From Heliocidaris erythrogramma (lineage: Eukaryota; Echinodermata; Echinoidea; Camarodonta; Echinometridae): DNA of 64,000 bases. The notes under the pieces were generated by a model. It made no database searches and was not told the origin of the DNA. It saw nothing but the letters and a program-made list of their open reading frames with translations. Position numbers and translations under genes: made by a program. Shown here piece by piece: positions 34,164 to 45,797 of this stretch (position 1 is its first letter; the number at the start of each line of letters is the position of its first letter). The DNA is taken from NCBI GenBank assembly GCA_025617745.1, contig CM046873.1, positions 29,773,410 to 29,837,409 on the forward strand, read 5' to 3'.

Positions 34164-34552
34164 TTAACCCTTTCAGGACAGGAATTATTAAGGGCTAAAG
34201 TGATCACATTTTGTTCTTCAAATTGGTAACGATAATATTTTTGTTTTACTGCTACATGGTTCTATAAGGTGTAATATCTTTGAAAACAATATGCATGGTT
34301 AGGAATTTTGTCGAAAAGTTCAAAAAAATTGCCAATTTGATAAAAACAATGATTTTGAACCTCTCAATGTGTTGCTAATTTAAGAACTTTAAAGCTTATT
34401 CTCGTTCTTAAAATTCCTGGCATCAAACGCAATATGGTCATGCAATAAAAATGGATATACCGGTTGTGTGTGCGGAAAATTCTGCTTTTTCTATGAATAA
34501 AAAGATATTGAGCCAAACCACAAAATGTGGTCAATTTTCTTGAAAGGGTTAA
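34164..34552. mobile_element. piggyBac-like MITE, copy 3
   Basis: TTAA-CCCTTTCAGGACAGG at the left, TTTCTTGAAAGGG-TTAA at the right; 389 bp including both target sites. Confidence 0.88.
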
Positions 34553-35183
34553 AGAAGAGATAACACACAAGACTTTTGTCATATAGGCCCTATTCAAATG
34601 AATGCTCAAGCATTGCATGTACATGGCCTTTTGAATACATACACAGAAAATATTACTGGTCCCCCTTTAAATGTCCAATTTGGTCTTGCAATCTAACAGT
34701 AATAATCATAGCCTTCATCTTGGACTTTTTATAAAGCTATCATGCAAGAGAGAGAGAGAGAGAAAGAGAACCTCTTCACACGAGAGAAAAATTGTATACA
34801 GGAAAAAAAGCACATATGATAGACTGGGCAAAAGGGACACGTTTTACATGCACATGTACATAAGATGAATACTGTGGCACTATACAAAAAAATACTGGTA
34901 TATAAAAGAAACAAAATGCTTATTTGGGAGTGAAGCACACAGTGGTTTACAATTCTCATATTACAGGTTTTTCCCATGGCCAGTAGACCCTGAGGTATGG
35001 AGCCCTTGAACCCAAACAATGCCTAGGGCCTAAACCTCTGTTTTGCTTTATACAGTATTTCATAATACACTATTGTTATGACATTTTGCTAAACAAATTT
35101 CAGTCTCTTTAATCTGACAAGCATAAAATGTACAAGCAAACTTTACAATTACTATCGTACACCGGTAGTTCAAGGGCAGATCG

Positions 35184-35280
35184 GGGGGGGGGGGGGGGGG
35201 GGGGGGGGCATGGGAGTCCAGGCCCTTTTTTATTTGCTTGTCATAGGTTTTCGTGACTTGACCCCCCCCCCCCCCCCGCC
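35184..35280. repeat. Poly-G and poly-C tracts in inverted arrangement
   Basis: A run of about 25 G at 35184 and a run of about 17 C ending near 35277 are separated by about 53 bp, after GGGCAGATC. It resembles a decayed GGCGGATCC hAT-like element with G/C expansion. Confidence 0.5.
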
Positions 35281-35753
35281 GTCTACAAATTAAAAAATCC
35301 ACATCTGCAGGTTTAATGGCCCAAATATACCGTACACTGTATATAGATTTCCACGTCTGAATGAGGGATGGGGGTAAGTGTAGACTTTAGCTTTGAATAA
35401 TTCTTACAGTTGCTGCGCATCATTACCGTATCAAGTTACATATTTCATGGTCCATTGCATTAATACACTGCAGAATCATTGCCACTCAACCACGCAAATG
35501 GGTCCAAGTCTTTAAATGTCAAAGCTACTTCTGAGACCACAGAGAAAATCTCATTGGAGCAGGAAGGCATCGTTTTATAAAACGGCTATAATACGGGCAA
35601 TTCTGTGTGAGGTGTGCAATGTGTCCCTTACAACATAATGTGTTTTTTTTTCCACTTATTTCGTCCAAAAATTAATCTCTCATTATGGTCATTGAATAAT
35701 GGTGCTTCCTGGCATCATCACCTACAAGTATAGTCATATCGAGAGATTCTTCG

Positions 35754-36146
35754 TTAACCCTTTCAGGACCGGAATTATTTAAGGGCTGAATAATCATATT
35801 TTGTTCTTCAATTTGGCAAAAATTATATTTTTCTTTTAATGCTACATGGTTCTAATACAGTGTAATGTCTTTGAAAACAACATACATGGTTAAATGTTGC
35901 CAAATTTTACTGAAAACAATGATTTTTATCCTCTCAATGTGTTGCCAATTTAAGGATTTTAAAGCTTATTCTCATTTTAAAAATTCCTGCCATCAAACGC
36001 AATATAGTCATGCAACAAAATTGGACATAGTGTATGCAGAAATTTTTGCTCTTTCTAGTCATGCATCTGGTATATTTTTTAGGGTTCTGAATCAAAAGTT
36101 ATTGAGCCAAACCACAAAATGTGGTAAATTGTCTTGAAAGGGTTAA
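35754..36146. mobile_element. piggyBac-like MITE, copy 4
   Basis: TTAA-CCCTTTCAGGACCGG at the left, TTGTCTTGAAAGGG-TTAA at the right. Confidence 0.88.
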
Positions 36147-36510
36147 TGGATAAAATATACGGATACACTTTATATGTTGTATGGGATGTTCTGCAAGGAA
36201 TTGCCCATATGCACATGTTAACAGACATCACACTGAAAAGCGAGTTAATTTAAATTATTTTGCGTTTCAATGGGATGTCGACAAACTTGATGATTTCATG
36301 AGATGCTACCGATGCAAACGTACACATGCACACAATGTTCTTTCAACCATTTTCCCAGGATACACTTCTCGTTCTTTTACAACACTGCACCACAAAGTGC
36401 CCCTTCCCCCTTTTCAGTTATTAATAACTACATAATGAGGTTATCAATACTCAAGCCATGCTTCTTTCTGATAGCTACACATACAATAATTGTAGCCCAT
36501 CTGTTTTGTC

Positions 36511-36583
36511 GTCTGTTGAGAGGCAGAAGGGCGTTAACTATGTGTAAAGTATATGAGTTAACGCCCTTCTGGCTCCAACAGAT
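36511..36583. mobile_element. Short palindrome, GAGCCAGAAGGGCGTTAA family
   Basis: CTGTTGAGAGGCAGAAGGGC against GCCCTTCTGGCTCCAACAG, with GTTAAC on each side of a short loop. Confidence 0.8.
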
Positions 36584-37600
36584 GATACCTTTCTTAACTT
36601 GAGACATTTTTATTTGATACACACAAGTGAAGTGACACAACTTTACACCACTGTACATATTAAATATATTATTTTCCCCTAAAGTGAATTAAACAGCACA
36701 AATGGAAGGTGACAACTACTTTAAATCCCCCTGGTTGTATTCCAAATCACTTTCTTTATTCCTCTGTTTTTACCAACTGCACTAAGATCATGAATTTCAA
36801 ATAAACATCAAGTTTTCAAAAGATGAACAGTTTTGCACTCTATTCCTTTATCACTGTGCCTCCTGCCTTGACAGTAAATGGCCTTTAACTTAAACAAATA
36901 CGTGCTTCAGAATAAATTGCACTCCTGAATATCTAATATTTGTATTGTGTCAAGCAAATGTTATATTTGCTTTTGTTAACCATGCAGAAAATAACAAAAG
37001 TTCAAGTTCGTGTTCAAAACAAAAGTTTTTTGGTCTCATTAGTAAGGTGAGGAGAATTACTTTGAAATGTGATAGTTCCCATGCAGAACAAATGAAAAAT
37101 AAAATAATAGATGTGCAAATCAGCTTGAAAATAAACAGTGAATTTATAATCTATCTCTGTCATCTTTAAGTACCTGAGGCCATTTCTATTCTTATGGTTA
37201 ATTGAAGACTAAATATTTAAATAAAAAATTCAGTAAGGTCTTCTTGTTCTCCACGATTATTCTAATCTATAATTACCATTTTCTAATCATTGGGGCTATT
37301 TCTATTCTAATGGTTGATTTGGCTGAATGTGCAATATTTCAATAGACAATATAGTAAGCTTTTTTATGCTCCAAGAATATTATGCAAACACAAAATGCAT
37401 TACTACTCTCTATATACTGTTCAGCATTCATATAATAAATCATTTTAATTCTATTTTCATTTTCAAAGCATGAATAGGATTGTTCTTGTGAATGTGCTGT
37501 GATCCTGAAATGTTTATAATAACTAATATTCATCCATAGGTATGGTTGCGTTAAAATGGCATTACTTCCAAGAGTAACAAGTACATTTATTCATGAAAGG
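36584..37600. other. Intronic sequence, no gene seen
   Basis: AT-rich. Two loose copies of a TTCTATTCTTATGGTTAATT-like block occur near 37182 and 37298, suggesting a diverged duplication. Confidence 0.45.
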
Positions 37601-37800
37601 AGGTGTGATGGCTCGGTGGTAGAGCACTCGTCTTGTCACCCAGAGGTCGCATCTTCGAAACCAAGACATTATGCCAGAGCCCTTTGTTAAAGCATATATC
37701 CTCATAACCCTTGCATAGGACTGAATTCAAGCCATAGGTCTTCCTGGTTGTTTACTGACAACCACATACTTGCTGTCTTATTAAAGTAATTACATTTAAA
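37601..37800 (+). repeat. tRNA-derived SINE
   Basis: A-box-like TGGCTCGGTGGTAG at 37610-37623 and B-box-like ATCTTCGAAACC at 37651-37662. The tail (GGACTGAATTCAAGCCATAG, CTGGTTGTTTACTGACAACC) matches the SINE at 3408. Confidence 0.75.
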
Positions 37801-38743
37801 CTTAAAGTTACCCTCAAAAGAAAAGCTTTGGTGTGAACATGGGTAATTAAAGCATAGGAAACAGAGTCAATTTCATTGTAGTAATTTGATTAAGCTGGTT
37901 TTGTTCAATTTAAGTTTGAAAGAAAGCTATCAAAGAATGCTATTAATTTCTACAAAGATTAACTGTTGGAGAATAGGTCATGAACCAGTGATCCGTAGAT
38001 GCAGTCATGTGGTAGGCATGCACAATACTAATAGAAACATAAACTAACTATGTTCGGCCCTCTCTCTTGAGGTACTGCGCAGCTTTTAGGGGAAGGAACA
38101 TGTCAACTTTTATTGCCTTTGACATTTATGTTTCTCTTGAGGCCTTCAGTCTGTATCTAGATAATGTTCTCCACAAGTTCTTCATTATCAATAGACATGT
38201 AGGCCTCCTGCACATAATATGTTGTAACCCCTTTCACACCAGATCTGTTTTTGGGTCAGGCAGAGACTATACTGCATTAATATTAGCCCTGTATAAAATA
38301 CCCTGTAACCTGTGTACATGCCTGGTAAGTTCTCTACACTGATAGGGAAATCAACAATGGGTTCACAAAATCAGTTTACACTTTTGAATGAAACTTTTGA
38401 ACAAACCCAGAATACATGTAAATTTATAATGTTGCATTACTACAGTTTGGTAACAGCTGTGCTATATATAAAATGGACATATAATAGTATTTATTGGTTA
38501 GATTAATTATTCAATGAATCATTTGTTCCCTTCATGTATTCATTAGTACCTCAGCTTTTCCTTGTCATCTGAAAATAACCCCAAATCTCATTTTTGGATG
38601 TCTTCCTATACCATATGTTCTTGCAGGATCTTGTGGGTTATCAGTCTCATGGACCGTCGTCGGTCTTGCATATCCTTATCAGAAGGCCAACAAGACCGAC
38701 ATATTTGTTCTTGTGGGGTGCAGCCTGACATGTACATGTACTA

Positions 38744-39664
38744 GTACACAAGTAGCCTTTCATCAAGGCAGCATGCTAGTTCGTTCTTAGCTGCTCAGTA
38801 GCTCTGTCGATCCTCAAAACGCACGGAAGTCCTCTGATTGCGAGAAGTCGACACACGCGTGCAGCTTGCTGCAATCATCGCGGCATGCTAGGTCTTTTCT
38901 TTGCATGCTCTATACAGTACTACTAGCTCTGTCGATCCTCGAAAACACGCGGAACAGTCTTCTAATTTCGAGAAGGCGACACACGTGTGCAGGCCGCCTT
39001 TACTCACCCGCCAGCGTTACTTGTTGTTTTCTTATTTTTAAGTTTGAAATCTTTCGTCAATTTCATACGAAAGATTTTCATGAATAATTCAGTTCCTGGT
39101 AGAGAAAATAAACCAATTAGAAGCTATTAGGACTCATGGAGGCAAGAGACATGTTCAGCCCATTCTAGCCAAGGGGTATCAGTAATATGTTACAGCAAAT
39201 ATGATAACATATTTTCCACACATGTAACAAAATTATGACTGCTGACCAATTTCTTTTTTAAAAATGAGAAAAAACTATTTGTGTGTGGACATTTTTAAAT
39301 CAAGAAAACAAAGAGCATAAATACTTTCAGTTTTCTCCCGCTATCTACTCTTTGTTGGCCCCCATCAAATAATGGACAAGCTCAGTCTTTGCCGTTACGG
39401 TTCCTTTTATTCGATTGGTTAACGCACTGAACCATAAAGTTCATTGTGGTTTGCACGGTTTGCACGAAACATATGAATATATGAAAATATATGAATATTG
39501 ATTACGTTCACAGGTGCGAAAAAAGGCGGCGTGCAGCAAGCTGCACGCATGTGTCAACTTCTCGCAATCAGAGGACTTCCATGCATTTTGAGGATCAACG
39601 GAGCTAAGAGAAAACAGCACAGATAGACCTAGCATGCCGCCTTTATGAAAGGCTAGTACACAAG
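38744..39664. mobile_element. Mutator-like non-autonomous element with 9-bp target duplication
   Basis: Flanked on both sides by GTACACAAG. Ends TAGCCTTTCATCAAGGC and GCCGCCTTTATGAAAGGCTA are inverted over about 130 bp, with CGACACACGCGTGCAGCTTG against CAAGCTGCACGCATGTGTC. The left end is partly duplicated in tandem (38877-39003). No transposase frame was found. Confidence 0.75.
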
Positions 39665-41134
39665 CTGTATGAACTATCAAACAGTATATACCCTAAAGCA
39701 AACAGGTTTTCCTTTTGGGGGGGGGAGGAGTCAAACAACCAACACATGCCTGAGGTCACAGAACAAATCAGTGTCTATAGAACTATAAGTTTCTTCTGAA
39801 TGGATGGTCACTAAAGCATCAAGGTCCTTCCAATGATGTGCAAATAGCTTTGTAAAGTTTGTCAGTAGAAAATCTCTGTCTCTTCAAAAGGGGTAGTATA
39901 ACTCATTTACAATTTATAAATTGTGTTTAATAGTGACCACCCAGTCTGTCAGGGCCACTTGATGGGTAGGAAACCAGACAACTTAAGGACATCCCAAAGA
40001 AATGCTTTCAGGACAGATTCACAGAACCTTTTGTGCTAATGGTCAAGATCTAGACTTTCAGGCCAATATATGTGAATGTGCTTTCATACAAATATCCTGT
40101 TGAATGAAATTTTATGCATGGCAATCTTCTGACAAACCTAGTTTTATTGGGGCTATATCTTATTATTCATCGTAGCTCTTTCAAAAGTTTGAGGCCAAAT
40201 ATTGCTCTATAAAGCTGAAGACATTATATTTCATTGAAAGGGCCATTAAAATGCATTTAGCTTAGAGAGAAACACAAAGGGTCGTAAAGACTCATCTAAA
40301 ATATTATTTTGCCTAAAAAGTGTTAATACAGTAAAATGCTAATTCTACATCCTTATATTTTGGTTTGCCTCTGTAGAATAAATTCTGATTTTTGAATAAT
40401 CTTGTCACATGCATCTTTCCTGCGTGTTTACATGCCATCACATTTCGCTATTAAAGCTGCATTATAGCAAGTCTTATCATAAACAGAACATAAAGAGTTT
40501 GACATGATGTGGACAATACTCTTTGCAGTCACATATGAAGGATCTTCCTTACACTGACATATCTCTTATAACACGAATATTGGATTGGAGTGTGGAGCCA
40601 AGCAAAAGGAACCATCCTACACCAACACACATCTTTGTATTAACAAGAATAGTACATGTAAATTCAGGTTTAGAGGCTGACTGTGCTGCGGATTTATCAC
40701 AAAAAAATATATATCAAACTCAATGCTTACTAGAAGTACCACGTTGTTTTTAAGAGCAGGTGGAATATTAAACAAATGTTTTGATTTCCGAACTGTGGCA
40801 TTGATATGACAACAATGCTCACTTGAAAGGATGACACATATCACCATGGCAACGAGGACTTTGACTCAGCCACCACCTCTTTGTTATTTAAAAAATTGTC
40901 AACGAAACGAAGGAAAACTCTTTGAGAAAGAAGGAAAACTCTTGAGATCACCCTTGGGAAAGTGATGCATGTAGTATATTTCACTGATATTTTAAACAGT
41001 GAGAGCTTGAAGGACGTTACATATCAGAGCATTAACACCCAGCTGGCTCTCGAATGGGCGATTCCGTGCAATGTGTCACATTATGACACATGTATGACCT
41101 TCATATGCCCACATCGGTCAAAAATGAACCATCT
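39665..41134. other. Intronic sequence, no gene seen
   Basis: 40261-40480 matches the interior of the element at 8899-9325 (AATTCTACATCCTTATATTT). Otherwise no gene or clear repeat. Confidence 0.5.
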
Positions 41135-41330
41135 CTTGATATACATTCAATTCAATTCAATTCAATTCAATTCGATCTTTATTGTCCATAAATCATACAT
41201 GGAAATTTGTTTTGTTTACATGCATATTACAAATATAAATACGAAAACAGATACAGATAATGGATCAAACAAAAAACAAACAGAACAAACAAGAAAAACA
41301 ATTGAAAAAAATTGACTAATGGTAGTGATA
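41135..41330. repeat. (ATTCA)n with LINE-tail-like sequence
   Basis: ATTCA repeats followed by ATCTTTATTGTCCATAAATC and CATGGAAATTTG. This is compatible with the 3' end of a non-LTR retrotransposon in minus orientation. Confidence 0.4.
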
Positions 41331-41346
41331 CCAGAAGAATCAATAG

Positions 41347-41528
41347 TACAGTCAAACCTGTCTATAAAGGCCACCCAAGGGAAACAGAAAAAGTGGCCAC
41401 TGTAGACAGGTGGCCTTTATAGACAGGTTCTAAGGCACATATTACTTGCTACAGGGAGGCAATATAAGTGACCACTATAGACAGGTGACCGCTATAGACA
41501 GGTGGCCACTAAGACAGGTTTGACTGTA
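41347..41528. mobile_element. TA-flanked mini-element, CAGTCAAACCTG ends, copy 1
   Basis: TA-CAGTCAAACCTGTCTATAA at the left, GACAGGTTTGACTG-TA at the right. Internal repeats of TATAGACAGGTGGCC. A Tc1/mariner-type target site. Confidence 0.8.
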
Positions 41529-41529
41529 T

Positions 41530-42985
41530 ATGGTTATATTTGTCATTCTTAGCTGAAACAAATGGACAAAAGAAACAAGATGCACGGGACAAACTGCACA
41601 GAATTGCCCAAAAGATCATTTACACAAAAAGAGTTCCCACAACTTTTTACATGACGGTGGACATCTAATAAGGTCAACATCCACCTGTACAGCCCAAGGG
41701 GGAAGCATTGTGGAGGAAGATGCCTTGCACAAATTTCCAAAGCTCTCCAGGTGCCCCTCATAAAAAAAGAAACAACTTATCAGCTCTTTCATACATATAT
41801 CACTACATAATTAATGTCAAGTATCAATACCTGTATTTTGATACTTTCCACTCGGTTGCTATGCTCTCTCACAGAAAAATATGTCAGCATTAATACTGAA
41901 CAAATTCTCTGTTGCTCCCACTAAAACAATCCTGGCTACATGTAGGCGACTTTCAACATCATGGCATTTTCTGCCTTGTAGGTCTCCATCACTTTAAACA
42001 CTGTCCTATTTGATGACACCATGATTGCATCTGCTCCTGTCCTGGGACAAATATTCATGAAGCCAGATTGAATATCAAACAACAGGAAATCAATCTAAGG
42101 AGGAGGAGGAGGAGAAGATGAATTTGATGTCTTCCCAATGCCTTTCAGCTTCTACATACTACTGTACATGTATCTAGCAGTATATGAGGCAGACAGGCCA
42201 TGGGGAGTAGCTAGGGGAGTTTTCTCCACGAGCCACTCAATATTTTGGCTTGAGGGCTGGTCGATTTTTGGTCTGAGGGCCGGTTGATATTTATAGGTTA
42301 ATTGGGCCACTCACATCAGTCCCAGTCCACCCCTGCAAATACTAACTAGTAAAAAAACAACGACACAAGTTGAGAGTGAAGTTGATCTGACCCCCCCCCC
42401 CCCATCCCTATCCTGAAGCGCCAAAACAATGGGGAGGAAGTGTAAATACACGTAAAATAAAAGATTCAAGAGTTAGATATGTTGTAAACTTTGTATGCAC
42501 TACGCCCCCAAGGCACAGTTAATGTCTTTAATGAGTGTTCATAAGCTACATTATTTCTCTGTAAATGCCATAATTACATTAATAAAAACATCCAGAAGAA
42601 AATTTGTCAGTACTAAAACTAACCATGTATAAGAAAAAAAGTTTTGAAGCATGACATTGTTTTGCGATATGTTTGATGCAAAAAACCTCTGGATTTTTTC
42701 CGAACATTTCAATCAATGCAGAAATATTCAAGGCTTTTCAAATCATCCCCAGGGAAATCAAGTTTGTACTACAAAAGTAAATGTTTGAAGGATTAAGCTT
42801 TTCCAATCATCATCAGGTTAATTAGCCTTAAAGATACACATTGAGTTCTGGAAATACTGTCGAAAACGAGAGTTCAATTAATCATATTGACATTTAGTAT
42901 TAAATATTTTAGATTCCTCTGTGGAAACAATCAAGTTCTGTAAATGAAAGAACATTTTGAGATAAACTGGCTCCAGAAGCAGCTG
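41530..42985. other. Intronic sequence, no gene seen
   Basis: 42220-42410 is GC-richer and repeat-like, with a C tract at 42391-42403. No exon recognised. Confidence 0.45.
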
Positions 42986-42989
42986 TAGA

Positions 42990-43262
42990 GGTATTGTGGT
43001 CTATTTGATAAGTCTCCAGACTGTGAATCACAGCTGCAGCCACCGCACTTATGTCCTTGGCAAGTCATTAATTTACAATTGCCGCACTCGACCCAGGTGT
43101 AGTAAGCGGGTACCTGGTAAGATTACTCCTTGAATGCACTTGGCGCTACGGTTCCCAGAGCTAAAAAGCCAGGGTAATAATATCCAAAGTCCTTTGGAAG
43201 TGCTTAGAGTTAGAGACGTAATATCATAATATGATAAGAAAAATATTATTATTATTATTACA
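42990..43262 (+). repeat. SINE with (ATT)n tail
   Basis: TAGAGGTATTGTGGTCTATT at the start is a degenerate A-box region. The body has CTTGGCGCTACGGTTCCCAG, and an ATTATTATTATTA tail ends near 43260. Related in style to 52141-52400. Confidence 0.55.
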
Positions 43263-43920
43263 ATTATTATTATAAATTAAGTCCTAGCAAGTCCTAGAAC
43301 ATCCTGAAAAGTTACATGTCATTTCTGCCTTTTCAGAAGCATAACTCAACCTTCCCTTTAACTTCCATTTACAATGTACACATATGTACTTTCAGTCTCC
43401 AAAACATCCTGTACATTATTCCCCCAAAGCCATGCATGATTGTCTGCACTTTAACTGAGCATACTAGTTTCTTATTGACTGACAGTTCACGTCACGTTCC
43501 ACCCCACTGAAGGGCATAACATCGTGATCTCCGCATCCAAAATTCTGAATAGAAAAATATGTTTTTAAACAGGCACTGGTAGAGTTTTGATTGAAAAAGC
43601 AAGTGGAAAAGATCTTCATAAACCTGAAAACTTAAAATCTTGTAAATTACGAAGTTTTACACATAAAAAAGGAATGGGAAGATTTGGAATTGAGAGTGCA
43701 GGTAAAGGAGTAAAACTGTGTAAAAAAAAATCTTTTTCTGTTGTTCACGCAAGCTTTTTAAAATTGGGATCTACAGTAAAAGTGGGATTTCCTCACAGCA
43801 GTTTTAATGCACTTTATCGTTTTTTGACCAGAGCTTTTTTTCAGCTTTCTTGAGCTCACCGCTCCTGTGTGTATTTTGTTCACTGAAGAGATTATGGTTT
43901 TCTACGAAATGTAAGTAGTC

Positions 43921-44065
43921 CTGGGGAGCGTTTCATCAAGAGTCTTGTCGGTGATTTTTACTGACAAACTTGCTCTCAGCCAATCAGATGCAAGGATTTC
44001 AGTTATAGCTTATAACAGTTGTCGGTAAAAATCACTGACAAAACGCTTCATGAAACGCTCCCCAG
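43921..44065. mobile_element. Palindromic MITE, CTGGGGAGC-ended family
   Basis: CTGGGGAGCGTTTCATCAAG and CTTCATGAAACGCTCCCCAG, core GCTCTCAGCCAATCAGATGC, with a 5-bp insertion (GTTAT) after the core. Confidence 0.9.
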
Positions 44066-45797
44066 AAACATATTTCAGAACGAAAAAGGGGAAATCCACG
44101 TATGAATCAAAAATACAATTCTTAATTTCTTATAGATCATGACGTTAAAGATTCATGCTCATTAATGTGAAAATAAACTAAAGACAGCATAAAAACATTT
44201 CAAAATGCTCAGAAAAAATGGGAAACACTACTAGGCAAAATGATTATCTTCGTTTGCATCAAAAAATTTGTTTTTAGTTTTTCTACATCCATTTGGAGAA
44301 TGCACATATCATCAGTTGAGAGCAAAAAGGGTTTTAACTCTGCCTTAAAGGTACTTAATTCCTTTTGCAACTCCTAAATTTTGAAGTTGTGTGAGTATGT
44401 CATAAATTACAATAGAATTATAACTGGAAAATTTGTGTGGATATAAAAAGGATTATCTAATTTGTTTTAAAGTACATGTGTAAGTAATAACAACAATTTG
44501 GTAACACTTTATTTTTTTTCAACTCGAAAAAAAATCTGGTAATTTTTAAAATGATTTTTTTGCTGTTACTAATACAAATACTTGCGTTGATTTCTTAAGA
44601 GCTCCCTCTGCAACAAAAGCAAGAATTAAATTTCTTACAAAGGAGTTATGGAACTTGTAACCTTGAAATTTCATAGGCAGTGGTCTACAGGATGTCTACA
44701 AAACATGCACAAAGTTTCAGGGATTTCTAAATAGCTCCCTCTACAACAAAAGCAAGATTTCAATTTCTTACAATCATCAATCATACAAAGATACATGTAT
44801 ATCAAAAAATTTCAAGAAAGCTTCCCAAGTTCGTTTGTTCACCTTCATCCTTCTTGACAGAAAAAGCAACAAAAAATATACTTGCTTTTTTGGTACCATG
44901 TACATGACTTGTAAAACGTTATACTTTTTGTACAGTTTCATCTGATATAAAAAGGCCAACAACTTTGTTTTTTTTCGCACTGTTTTATTTCTGCATTTTT
45001 CATAAGTACAAAGTAAAGTATTATTCAGAATCATAATAGCTTAATATACATAATCTACGTAATAAGCATAATATAATTACTTTTGACAAACAGATAAAAA
45101 TCTACTTGATCGTTTAACAAAATAAGATATAAATATATTAACAAGAAAAGTGGGCCGATTCTACGCTAAGGAGAGTGAAATGATGCAGGAGACCGACATC
45201 GTAAGCATAAGCTTGAGATGATGACGGCCTCGGGATAGGAAATGAAAGAAGAAAAATAAAAGAAAGAGAAGAGAAAGAAGGATGAATATGAATTGAAGGG
45301 TAATGTGCAGGTCGCCGTGCAATATATCAAATGAGTGATTGTACAAAGCCTCTGCTTAATTTGAAATTTAATTTGATGCCTCAATAAATGGTTAATTTTC
45401 TCTAACAATATTAAATAGTAACTTTAATTACTGTATTGATTAAGAAGGTGTTTTTTGTAATGGCTTTAAAAGAAAAAAGTGAAGTCCGTAACTTAAGCGA
45501 ATCAGGTATTAAAGGAGTTCCATATGTCGGGGCCTTTGAATTAAGGATGTGTTCAACATACTCTGCCATGTTTCTTTTTATCTTTGATGATAATCCTTAT
45601 ATAAGTCAGGACTTTATCGATGAACTTTTTTAAATTGTGGATTAAGCAGATTTACAGGGAAACGGGGAAGGGTAGGGGGGGGGGGGTAAGTCTGTAGCCC
45701 TCCTTCCACTTTCTGAGTAAACGCATTGCTAAGCCGCCGCTTGAATACATTTTTATTCAACTGGTTTTTTTTAACTTTGAAGAAACGTTTGTATGTT
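44066..45797. other. Intronic sequence, no gene seen
   Basis: A GAGCC-family fragment at 44315-44335 and a diverged direct repeat (AGCTCCCTCTACAACAAAAG at 44731; similar at 44601). A 65-codon frame at 45436-45633 has no supporting splice site or recognised similarity. Confidence 0.45.

Noticed and set aside
37601..37680. Possible tRNA genes at this SINE and at 3408
   Set aside because: Only Pol III box similarity is present; the acceptor and anticodon stems do not form and both copies carry the same SINE tail.
43587..43853. Lys-rich plus-strand frame of 88 codons
   Set aside because: Its second half matches repeat sequence seen again at 53400-53530 (CAGAGCTTTTT, GCTCCTGTGT), and no splice signals define it.
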